A DNA stretch of 48,537 bases from Opitutia bacterium (lineage in GTDB: Bacteria; Verrucomicrobiota; Verrucomicrobiia; Opitutales; Opitutaceae): assembly GCA_947474365.1 (NCBI GenBank), contig CANJIU010000075.1, positions 1-48,537 on the forward strand. Direction: 5' to 3'. The position numbers were made by a program, and so were the translations under genes. Positions 34,285 through 41,882 of this stretch are shown here, one piece after another. Under the pieces are notes generated by a model. That model saw only the letters and a list, made by a program, of their open reading frames with translations, had not been told where the DNA came from and ran no database searches. Every line of letters begins with the position of its first letter. Position 1 is the stretch's first letter.

Positions 34285-36174
34285 ATGCCCGACCCCGTGA
34301 GCAAAGCGGTCTTCCTCAGTTACGCGTCCCAGGATGCGGAGGCCGCTTTTCGCGTGTGCGAGGCGCTGAGGGGAACCGGAATCGAAGTATGGTTCGACGC
34401 CGATGGCGGACTGGAACACGGCGACGAGTGGGACGCGAAGATTCGCCGTCAGATCAAGGAGTGCGTCTTCTTCATCCCGATCATCTCCGCCAGCACCCAG
34501 GCACGGCCGGAAGGTTACTTCCGTCTCGAATGGGATCTCGCCGCCGAGCGCGCGCGGAGCATCGCGTCCGGCGTGGCTTTCATCCTCCCGGTCGCCATCG
34601 ACCAGACGCGGGAGCAGGATGCGCTCGTGCCGGATCGTTTTCGCGCCGTGCAGTGGACGCGGCTGCCCGGCGGGGCGGTACCGCCGGAGGTCACAGCCCG
34701 GCTCCTAAAATTGTGGTCGCATCGCACGGGCCTGCTGGCACATCAGGCTTCGGTGAATGAAGGCGGGGCCATCGCGGCGTCGCCCTTTTCGGGTTTCGCG
34801 CCGGCGATGTCCGTCGCCGTGCTGCCCTTTGCGAATATGAGTTCGGACCAGGAGAACGAGTACCTGAGCGACGGCATCACGGAGGAAATACTCACGGCGT
34901 TGTCCAAGGTGCCCGGGCTGCGCGTGCCGGCGCGCACGTCAGCCTTCGTGTTCAAGGACCGAAAGGAAGACGTGCGCAAAATCGGCGAGCTGCTCAATGT
35001 CGCGACCGTTTTGGAGGGCAGCGTGCGCAAGTCGGGCAACAAGCTGCGGATTGCGGCCACGCTGAGCAACGTGGCCGACGGCTACGAGCTGTGGCGGGAA
35101 CGCTACGATCGCGAGATGACCGACATCTTCGAGATTCAGGACGACATCGCGCGCGCGATTGTGGACAAACTCAAGGTCACGCTGGCGGGACCGGTGGAGC
35201 TGCCTCCGATCAAACGCCGTACCGAAAACGTCGAGGCCTACGAGTGGGTGTTGAAAGGCCGATTTCACCTCTTCCGGTTTACCGAAGCGGATTTGAAACT
35301 GGCCATCGCCTGTTTCGATCACGCCCTGGCCAGACAACCTGACTACGCCCTCGCCTACGCCGGACTCGCAAGCGCGTACGGGAAGCTGGTCTGGATGGTT
35401 TACGCGTCTCCCGCCGTCACCATCCCACGGCAAAGGACGGCGGTCGCAAAGGCGCTGGAACTCGACGACACGCTGGCCAACGCCCACGGTAGTCTGGCCG
35501 AACTGCTTTTCTGGGTGGACCGGGACAAAGTCGCGGCCGAACGCGAGTATCGGCGCACGCTTGAACTGGCCCCGACGGATGCGGAGGCGCGTATCCTGTA
35601 TGCCATGGCACTCTGCGCGATGGGCCGAAATCAGGAGGCCATCGCGGAGGCGGCCAGGGCGCGGCAGCTCGACCCGCTGTCGGTCGTCAACGTAAACACG
35701 CAGGCGTGGATTTTTTTCTACGCCAAGAATTTCGACCAGGCCCTGGCCGTTGGGCGCGAGGCCATCGCCCTGGCACCGGACAGCTTTTTCGGCCATCAGG
35801 TCACCGGCCGCGCCCTTTTTTCGCTCGGAAGGCACGACGAAGGGATCGCACATGCGGAGGAATCGCGGCGAATCGCAGACACCCCCTATATCAAGGAAAA
35901 CCTGTGCTGGATGTACGGGCAGGCCGGCCGGAAATCCGCCGCCAGGGCGATTTGCGACGAGCTTCTGGCCGAAACCGAAAAACGCTACACCGCCTCATTG
36001 AGCATCGCGGGAGTGTATCAGGGCATCGGTGACAATGAGCAGGCCAATGTCTGGATGAACAAGGCGATCGACGAGCGCGACGGCGGTGTCATGTTCCTGA
36101 AAGTCGCCGACGAGATTTACGGTTCGAACCCGCACTATCGCGAATGGCTGAAGAGAGTCGGTTTGGACGGGTGA
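34285..36174 (+). CDS. TIR domain - TolB-like domain - TPR protein
   Basis: The product is 629 residues from ATG 34285. Residues 1-135 are a bacterial TIR_2-type domain (AVFLSYASQDAEAAFRVCEA, GIEVWFDADGGLEHGDEWDA, VFFIPIISASTQARPEGYFR). Glu82 in YFRLEWDL sits where the NADase glutamate of active TIRs occurs. Residues of about 175-295 match the TolB-like/FlgO-like domain found next to adenylate cyclases and TPR proteins (SVAVLPFANMSSDQENEYLS, then DGITEEILTALSKVPGLRVP). Residues of about 300-620 are TPR-like helical repeats with many A/L positions. It has no signal peptide. The domain set suggests a signalling or stress-response protein; no partner effector is adjacent. It is flanked by repeat copies D and E. 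Confidence 0.87.
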   Translation: MPDPVSKAVFLSYASQDAEAAFRVCEALRGTGIEVWFDADGGLEHGDEWDAKIRRQIKECVFFIPIISASTQARPEGYFRLEWDLAAERARSIASGVAFILPVAIDQTREQDALVPDRFRAVQWTRLPGGAVPPEVTARLLKLWSHRTGLLAHQASVNEGGAIAASPFSGFAPAMSVAVLPFANMSSDQENEYLSDGITEEILTALSKVPGLRVPARTSAFVFKDRKEDVRKIGELLNVATVLEGSVRKSGNKLRIAATLSNVADGYELWRERYDREMTDIFEIQDDIARAIVDKLKVTLAGPVELPPIKRRTENVEAYEWVLKGRFHLFRFTEADLKLAIACFDHALARQPDYALAYAGLASAYGKLVWMVYASPAVTIPRQRTAVAKALELDDTLANAHGSLAELLFWVDRDKVAAEREYRRTLELAPTDAEARILYAMALCAMGRNQEAIAEAARARQLDPLSVVNVNTQAWIFFYAKNFDQALAVGREAIALAPDSFFGHQVTGRALFSLGRHDEGIAHAEESRRIADTPYIKENLCWMYGQAGRKSAARAICDELLAETEKRYTASLSIAGVYQGIGDNEQANVWMNKAIDERDGGVMFLKVADEIYGSNPHYREWLKRVGLDG

Positions 36175-36649
36175 GAGCCGGCGGCTCGAAGACGGCCAGC
36201 CCGGGACGGTGTGGCTGGAAGGGCAGGTCGGATAGTGTTCGCAAACCATGCACCCGGGGAGCGATGAACCCCGTACGCGTGAACTTCCCGTACTTTCCGC
36301 GCTTCCTGTTCAGGCGTGTGATCGCTGAGGCTCCGTGAGAAGAATCCGGGCAGCGTTCATCTGCGGAGTTTCGCGATGTCCTTCTTGAAGAGGAAAGGAG
36401 TGACGGGCGGAAAGTCGGTGAGGTGGCCGGTTCCTTCGTCACCGCGTTGAAACGAAAACCCACGTTGCCGCCGAAAACAATCCACCGCGCCCCCGTTTCC
36501 TGGGAGGAAACGTTCGTTGCCGCGAATTCAACCCCTCCGCCGCCGGAATCCCGCTAGTCTGGGGCGCACCCAACGGATTCGGTCAGCGGCCTTCGGCCTC
36601 TGAAGCCCCGAGGCCGGGATTAGGGGCAAAGCAGAAAAGAGGAAACGCC
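36175..36649. other. Gene-free stretch with small hairpins
   Basis: No gene seen. The right part (36551-36612) can fold as a two-level hairpin (GGGGC ... GGCCTTCGGCC ... GCCCC) upstream of a good ribosome-binding site at 36637-36643, but no known riboswitch is recognised. Confidence 0.35.
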
Positions 36650-37113
36650 ATGAATAACGAACCTCAGACATCGGGCAGCGCAGAGCTGCTCATCGACGCC
36701 GCGGTGCAAGCCGCTGGCCGGGGTTCGGGTCTCCCGAGCCTCCTCAACGGAAACCGCTCCATTCTGGGTGGGTTTATCAACCTCGCCCTCCGTGTGCTCC
36801 GCTCCGTTTTGCCGGACAGGGCCGACCGAGGGCTGACCGAAGGACGACCAAAGGCTGACCGAAGCGCCGTCCGCCGGCTTCACCGCCGGTTCGGCCTGAC
36901 GGCCCAGGACCAATCCTCAACCGCGCTTGGCGCCTCGCGATTCGGAGCGCAGCGGGCGCGGTGCTTGAACAGGGGCAGGCGGCGAGCGGCGACGGTGTCT
37001 GGGTTTACGCGGCAACGACGGTCGCGCCGGTCGACGAGACGTTCACGAACAAGGCCGCGGCGAGGGACCGTCCGGGACGCGAACGGACGTTGTCAGAGAC
37101 GTGGCACGCGTGA
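36650..37113 (+). pseudogene. Probable degraded gene of unknown function
   Basis: ATG 36650 is preceded by a good Shine-Dalgarno (AGAGGAAACGCC). The first 55 residues look like protein (ELLIDAAVQAAGRGSGLPSL, ILGGFINLALRVLRSVLP). The frame then turns into Arg-rich nonsense, while the frame one base away carries a protein-like end (LEQGQAASGDGVWVYAATTV, then APVDETFTNKAAARD) to a stop at 37111-37113. This pattern suggests a frameshift near 36830-36920 in a former gene. I do not recognise the family, and the two pieces may be unrelated. Confidence 0.3.
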
Positions 37114-37298
37114 ACGACCCGCGCCGGAGTGCAGGCCGGGACATTACGCAGCGAACAGGAACCGACGGGCCGGCGGAAAGGATTCACCGCCGGCTCCTCG
37201 TCCGGAATTTATCGGTCGCGCGACGCGGGATCGATGCGACCGCCACTTTCCACCCAGCCGTCGGGCGCGAAAAACCAGAGTGGCGGCACCGCGTGGGC

Positions 37299-37439
37299 GC
37301 ATCCCCACGTTGACGGTTACCCGTAGCCGCGAGCACCAGCGAGTGGACCCGAAAAACGCGACGAGCATCCACTCGCTGGCGCTCCCGGCTACGAGAGGGT
37401 TGCTTGCTGACGATATTCTCACCGTCAATTCGCAGATGC
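37299..37439 (+). repeat. 141-bp nested inverted-repeat element, copy E
   Basis: Outer arms GCATCCCCACGTTGACGGT (37299-37317) and ACCGTCAATTCGCAGATGC (37421-37439), with the flanks extending the match to GTGGGC and GCCCGCAC. It is nearly identical to copy D. It ends 66 bases before hicB. Confidence 0.92.
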
Positions 37440-37505
37440 GCCCGCACTGCGTTCGAAAACGACCCCGGCGTTGCCAACCGGTGCGCCGCCCGTAGCGTGA
37501 CGTTG

Positions 37506-37745
37506 ATGCAACTCGACGCCTTGAATCTTACCCTTACCGCCGTGTTCGAGCCCGCGCCCGAGGGCGGTTATACTTGCCGCTTGGAGGAGTTACCGGACGT
37601 GTTCTCCCAGGGAGAAACCCTCGAAGAAGCGCGCGCCAATCTCGCCGATGCGCTAAATCTCGTGCTCGAATACCATCGTGACGAGGCACGCGGGCGCGTG
37701 GTCGATGGGGCCGTCCGGGAGCCGTTGCATTTGGTGGCATCGTGA
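37506..37745 (+). CDS. hicB: HicB-type antitoxin (short form)
   Basis: This 79-residue protein has the partial RNase-H-like fold of HicB: LTAVFEPAPEGGYTCRLEEL, then PDVFSQGETLEEARANLADA, then LNLVLEYHRDEARGRV. It would neutralise HicA and repress the operon, but this short type lacks a C-terminal DNA-binding domain. ATG 37506 is used; GTG 37497 and TTG 37503 are also in frame. It overlaps hicA by four bases (GTGA), so the two are co-translated, but its partner toxin is frameshifted. Confidence 0.88.
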   Translation: MQLDALNLTLTAVFEPAPEGGYTCRLEELPDVFSQGETLEEARANLADALNLVLEYHRDEARGRVVDGAVREPLHLVAS

Positions 37746-38005
37746 AGTTGGTCGACCTTGAACGGCATTTGCGCGGACACGGCTGCCTTTTCGTCCGCGA
37801 GGGCGGCGCGCACACCATCTGGAAAAGTCCGGCAACCGGCAAAGTGGCTCCGGTGCCCCGCCACGGTGAAATAAAGGAAGGTACGGTCGAGCTGTGTGTC
37901 GACAGCTTGAAATTCCACGGCCATAGCACCGCGAGGATATGCGTGCGCCAACACCGGCTTCTCGCGAGATGCGCCAATGATGTCCGGCTTCCTTTGAGCT
38001 ACTGA
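37742..38005 (+). pseudogene. hicA: Frameshifted HicA-type mRNA interferase
   Basis: The first 49 residues are a normal HicA: KLVDLERHLRGHGCLFVREG, GAHTIWKSPATG (His24 at the catalytic position), then PVPRHGEIKEGTV. At about 37888 one base seems to be missing (GTCGAG where GTCCGAG would fit). The correct end is still present one frame away: RAVCRQLEIPRP and a stop at 37924-37926. The actual frame instead runs to 38005 with 38 unrelated residues (ELCVDSLKFHGHSTAR...). The result is a dead or altered toxin beside an intact antitoxin, unless it is a sequencing error. Confidence 0.75.
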
Positions 38006-38008
38006 TTA

Positions 38009-38118
38009 CTCACTCCGGCAACTCCTGCCCCTTCGTCTCGGGCAGAAACAGCAGCACCACGAGTCCGAGCAGGAACAGCCCGCCGAGCATCGAGATCGCC
38101 ACCGGCAGGGCGAAGGCG
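38009..38118 (-). pseudogene. Duplicated 3' end of the MFS transporter gene
   Basis: These 110 bases match 41882-41991, the last codons and stop of the MFS gene, with a single mismatch (38095 G versus A). They encode its C-terminal 36 residues or so, ending LLFLPETKGQELPE. The match stops sharply on the right; no other part of the transporter lies here. With the intact copy it brackets the two-gene block 38155-41453 as direct repeats 3873 bases apart. Confidence 0.9.
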
Positions 38119-38154
38119 GCTTTCCTTCAGGCGGCACCATCGCGAGCAGGGCAG

Positions 38155-39687
38155 CTATGGGTACGGCCAGTCGTCGGTCCGAAAGGGTGAAGCCGGCAGC
38201 CCGGCCACGTTGTGAAGGCTGCACGCCGGATTGTTTTCCCACGCATAGCGGACGGCGACCGGTTCAAGGATCTCGGCACTCGTTACGATGACCGTGTCGC
38301 CATCGACGCGCGCAGTGGCCGGGCGCCAGCGCCGATCTTCGGCGGCAATCATGAATCCCTGCAGCCCGCCGGATTTCACGACAAGGCCGCCCGCCGTGTG
38401 CTTGAAGCGAACGACGATGCCACGGTCCCTTTTTTCGTACGATGCGAATAGCGGACCGCACCACGCGATCTCATGATGTTGGTAGACTTCGGCGAGCGCC
38501 CACAACGAAAGTCGCCGGCCGATTTCCTGTTTGTTTCCGGCGTGAATCTCGTGCGGGTCACCGATGTCGATATTGACGGTCATACCCGTGTGCGGAACGG
38601 CCAGCGATCTTAGCATTCCCTCTCGAACCAGCGGCCAGTCGCGTCCACTGACCGCGAAGTTCGGCAACTGCACCCAGGCAAACGGAAAATCATAACCCCA
38701 GCGGCGGCGCCACTCCGTGACGAGCAAGGGCAATTGGTACTGGTAGAACCGGGCCTTGTCATTGCCGGCGTTTGCTTCTCCCTGATACCAAACCGCGCCC
38801 CGAATCGCGAACGGGATCAAGGGGGCGATTTTCCCGTTAAAAAGCCCTCCGACGTCACTCCACCGGGCGCGCACTTCGTTCAGGTTCACCGGTTTTCGCG
38901 GCGCGGCCCGGGGGGCCTTCGCGGCGGCCACGGCCTCGCGCCACGCGGCGAGTTCCCGCTCATATTTCTCCTGCGCCGCGGCCGCATCGAAATTCGCGGC
39001 GGCAATCCTGGCCTCGGCAAAGAAAGGCTTCAACCTTTCGGAGCCGTGCTGAGCTTCCGCCGGAATCCACGATTCGATCGGGGTGCCGCCAACCGACGAG
39101 TTGATGAGGCCGACAGGCGTGGCCAGAAACCGGTGAAGCTCACGGCCGAAGAAGTAAAGGGTGGCGGAAAATCGGCCGACCACCTCGGGCGAGCAGACAA
39201 CCCATCGACCCTTTCCGACGAATTGTTCCGAACTCGCGGTCGGAGACTCTTCCTTGAACATCCGCAGGCGCGGAAAATTAGCCGCCGCCTTTTCTCCCGC
39301 AAAATCACGGGCCTGACCGACGGTCAACTCCATGTTCGACTGCCCCGACCCAAGCCATACTTCGCCAGCAAGGACGTCGACAATGGTAATGCGGTTTTCC
39401 CCGCTGATCGTGAGCGTGTAGGGGCCGGGTTCCGTCAGTGCAGGCAACTTCATGACCCACCTGCCGGCGCTGTTGGCCTCGGCAGACCTGGTTCTTCCCG
39501 CGATCGCCGCGTTCACCTTCTCCCCCGGGCTGGCCCAACCCCAGATGGCGCATTCTTGCTTCTGCTGCAGCACCATATGATCCGAGAAGATCGCCGGCAG
39601 CCTCACGTCCGCACGCAAGGAGGCCAAACCCACGGCCGCGGCGGCGACAAGCCCCTTGAAAATTGAACTCATCCTCATTGACGGCAT
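38155..39687 (-). CDS. Secreted sialate O-acetylesterase-family protein
   Basis: This 510-residue exported esterase probably removes acetyl groups from sialic acids or other glycans. It has a signal peptide (FKGLVAAAAVGLASLRA) and a family-typical start (VRLPAIFSDHMVLQQKQECA). The SGNH nucleophile motif is GEVWLGSGQSNMEL with Ser117. Further motifs are LINSSVGGTPIESWIP, WYQGEAN, WVQLPNF and the late catalytic-like segment DIGDPHEIHAGNKQ (Asp and His). It was called from ATG 39687; ATGs at 39678 and 39672 are equally possible and no good ribosome site decides. It is on the same strand as the propeller protein upstream of it, with a 215-bp gap, and both sit inside the bracketed block. Confidence 0.9.
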   Translation of the reverse strand: MPSMRMSSIFKGLVAAAAVGLASLRADVRLPAIFSDHMVLQQKQECAIWGWASPGEKVNAAIAGRTRSAEANSAGRWVMKLPALTEPGPYTLTISGENRITIVDVLAGEVWLGSGQSNMELTVGQARDFAGEKAAANFPRLRMFKEESPTASSEQFVGKGRWVVCSPEVVGRFSATLYFFGRELHRFLATPVGLINSSVGGTPIESWIPAEAQHGSERLKPFFAEARIAAANFDAAAAQEKYERELAAWREAVAAAKAPRAAPRKPVNLNEVRARWSDVGGLFNGKIAPLIPFAIRGAVWYQGEANAGNDKARFYQYQLPLLVTEWRRRWGYDFPFAWVQLPNFAVSGRDWPLVREGMLRSLAVPHTGMTVNIDIGDPHEIHAGNKQEIGRRLSLWALAEVYQHHEIAWCGPLFASYEKRDRGIVVRFKHTAGGLVVKSGGLQGFMIAAEDRRWRPATARVDGDTVIVTSAEILEPVAVRYAWENNPACSLHNVAGLPASPFRTDDWPYP

Positions 39688-39744
39688 TTGGAAAACGTGG
39701 GGCCGGCTCCGATCCGACAGGTCTCAGAGGTAACGATTCAGTCT

Positions 39745-39881
39745 AACCACGAATGGACCAAATGAAACCAGCCACAAAACGAGGAGAAAAATTCGCGAAC
39801 TGAACGGCGACTCGGAATCAGGCCCATGCTATCAGATCGGCTTCCTCTGAAATTCGTGTTTCTTCGTGTCCATTCGTGGTT
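39745..39881. repeat. Inverted repeat AACCACGAATGGAC / GTCCATTCGTGGTT
   Basis: The 14-bp perfect arms at 39745-39758 and 39868-39881 face each other across 109 bases of AT-rich, non-coding DNA between two leftward genes. The core (TTCGTGTCCATTCGTGGTT) is a sequence I have seen repeatedly in intergenic DNA of this group, so it is probably another dispersed repeat. Confidence 0.65.
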
Positions 39882-39902
39882 CCTCGCTTGAATCCTTACG
39901 CC

Positions 39903-41453
39903 TCAGGGCGAAACCGGCACGACGTAGGCAGCGTAGAGGCTACCGTCTTCGGGGCGCATTCCCTCGAACTTGAGCTGCAAGTGCGTCTCACCCAAGGCAG
40001 CGTCCACCTTGCGATTGTTCTCCCATGCGACCGGGATGCGCAGGCCGCTTTTCTGCAGCACCGCGGTGAAGCCGGGGATCGGCTTGAAAGTGTGGTCGAG
40101 GAGCGTCGCCCTGATGCGCGTTTGCGAACCCAATCCAGTCGCGTTGACGAAGACGTCAGCGTGGTCGCCGGGAGTGACCTGGAACCTGCAGGTGATCGCC
40201 TGGAACCCGTGGTCCGGCGGTGGAAAGTTAATCGTGCCGGCATGGTAAGGCTTCAGCAGTCCCAAACGATCGCGATCCCACGTCGCCAGCCGGACACCCG
40301 TGGCGGCGTTGCCCTTCCAAAATGAATACCAGTAGTACGTTTTATCGCCGACGTTTTCCATGCCCTGCCCCTGCATGAGCGCAGGCATGTCGAACGCGGC
40401 GCTGCCCGGTTGCTCCCGCGACGGAATGATTTTGAAACCCGGAATCGGTTCGACGTGATGGATCGCATCATGGGTCACGGTGAGACCGAGATCCATGGTG
40501 ACCAGACGGCGGTCGCCATTTGCAGTGGAGTGCCATTGGCCGTAGATGCCGAGCAGGACGTTGCCGCGATTCCACAGCGCGGCTCCGAGGTGAATCTCCT
40601 CGTAGTTGTCCGATTCGCGCAGCGGGGTGCCGAGAAAGGGCGTGTTGTAATCGTTCGAGCGGTTCATGCCCTCCGCCGGCGGCGACCAGTGCTCGAAATC
40701 TCCGGACACAAGCGTAAGGAGCTTGCGACGGGGAAAACCGCCGGACCCCGGCGACTGGCCGTTCACAAAATATCTCCCGCAAAATTTGGTGATGCCCTGC
40801 ATTTCGAGAAAATCCCCGATCGGCGTGGGCCACGGAGTCCAGGTCAGCCCGTCCGGGCTGAAGGCCACGCAGGGACTGGGGCGGACGCCGCCCCGCATCG
40901 ACTCGTAAACGATTTTGAACCGGCGTTCCGGGCGCGGGTCCTCCGGGTCGTAAAGGACCGCCGCGGAGACCACCGCCCCCGGGTCATTGAGCGCCACGAT
41001 ATTGTTGTCTTTGGAACCGTTGAACTCGACCAAGCCCAGCTTGGGTTTCACCCAATGCACGGCGTCGTCACTCGTGGCGTAGCACAGGGCTTTGTTCGGG
41101 TGCCCGCCATGCCCGAAGCCGTTCGAGTCCGGCTCCGGTCCGGACTGTCCGTAATACCACATGCGAAACTTTCCATCGATCCGGATGACCGCTCCGTAGT
41201 AGCGGATGAATTCATCGTGCGCGCCCGGCGGGCCGTGCGGCACCGCGACCGAGTCGAACTTGCCTGCCATCAGCCGGGTTTGCAGCCGGTATTGGTAGGG
41301 AAAGGCGTTTTGGTCGAAGCCGAAGAAGACAGCCTCGCCCGCGACTTCGCGACAGGGAAGATCGGGGAGGAGAATCTTTGGTGCCGCGTGAACGCCTGTT
41401 GCGCCCAGCAAGAGCGCAGCCGCAGGCAGGAAAATCCGAAGGACTGGTTTCAT
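39903..41453 (-). CDS. Secreted beta-propeller protein, GH43/GH32-like
   Basis: This 516-residue protein has a signal peptide (MKPVLRIFLPAAALLLGATGVHAA). Its centre shows repeated blade-like segments with the W/F-Y-x-G pattern of five-bladed propellers: YGAVIRIDGKFRMWYYGQSG, ALCYATSDDAVHWVKPKLGL, RRFKIVYESMRGGVRPSPCV, FSPDGLTWTPWPTP, TKFCGRYFVNGQSPG and KLLTLVSGDFEHWSP. A C-terminal beta-sandwich (about 400-516: CRFQVTPGDHADVFVNATGL) follows. This resembles glycoside hydrolase families 43, 32 and 68-type proteins, but I cannot identify the catalytic acids, so no activity is claimed. It precedes the acetylesterase on the same strand. Confidence 0.8.
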   Translation of the reverse strand: MKPVLRIFLPAAALLLGATGVHAAPKILLPDLPCREVAGEAVFFGFDQNAFPYQYRLQTRLMAGKFDSVAVPHGPPGAHDEFIRYYGAVIRIDGKFRMWYYGQSGPEPDSNGFGHGGHPNKALCYATSDDAVHWVKPKLGLVEFNGSKDNNIVALNDPGAVVSAAVLYDPEDPRPERRFKIVYESMRGGVRPSPCVAFSPDGLTWTPWPTPIGDFLEMQGITKFCGRYFVNGQSPGSGGFPRRKLLTLVSGDFEHWSPPAEGMNRSNDYNTPFLGTPLRESDNYEEIHLGAALWNRGNVLLGIYGQWHSTANGDRRLVTMDLGLTVTHDAIHHVEPIPGFKIIPSREQPGSAAFDMPALMQGQGMENVGDKTYYWYSFWKGNAATGVRLATWDRDRLGLLKPYHAGTINFPPPDHGFQAITCRFQVTPGDHADVFVNATGLGSQTRIRATLLDHTFKPIPGFTAVLQKSGLRIPVAWENNRKVDAALGETHLQLKFEGMRPEDGSLYAAYVVPVSP

Positions 41454-41882
41454 TTAGTAAGTATCTGGGAAGAGTGAAAGCGCGCCGGCGACTTCTACGC
41501 GGCGCGGTCGGAGTGGGTGTCCGCTCGCCGGCCAAGACAACGACGGTTCAGTGGTATGGTCTTGGGACCGTCACCGCGGGCCCGAAGATTTCATCCGGAA
41601 TAGTCGTAACGCGTCGCGCGATGTCAGACCTCGTCGCCCGCATCCACGCGCCTTACGTGTTGCCGGCGCCCAACCCGACCTCGGGTCGATGAACGCCTCG
41701 CGGTTTTGCTTTCAGTCGGCTTGGACGGGTGAACGCAGTAGTTCGAAGCGGCCACTCCCTCGAAAGGTCTCGAAAAGCCTTCTACAGTGGGGACAAAACA
41801 CTCCGGAGCGTCCGCGATTTGTCTGCGCGCCAGCCATGCCGTACGGACCGCTCGGGGGGCGGTCCGTACCTTTTCGTCCCTC
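41454..41882. other. Intergenic stretch between two leftward genes
   Basis: No intact gene seen. A frame ending at TGA 41728 or so reads DERLAVLLSVGLDG, similar to the tail of the TIR-TPR protein (WLKRVGLDG); the shared DNA GTCGGNTTGGACGGGTGA suggests a relic of a TPR-protein end. The right part holds a strong hairpin (see next entry). Confidence 0.4.
41841..41869. terminator. Perfect 11-bp hairpin after the MFS gene
   Basis: The arms GTACGGACCGC (41841-41851) and GCGGTCCGTAC (41859-41869) are perfectly complementary around a seven-base loop, 13 bases past the MFS stop codon. A CTTTT run follows only on the plus strand. It probably shields or ends the leftward operon, though on the leftward transcript no U-run follows the stem. 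Confidence 0.55.

Noticed and set aside
34285..36174. TIR protein as a complete antiphage system
   Set aside because: No adjacent effector, sensor partner or conserved defence operon is visible; TolB-TPR partners also fit ordinary signalling.
36551..36612. Hairpin as a known riboswitch
   Set aside because: The conserved motifs of known riboswitch classes are not apparent.
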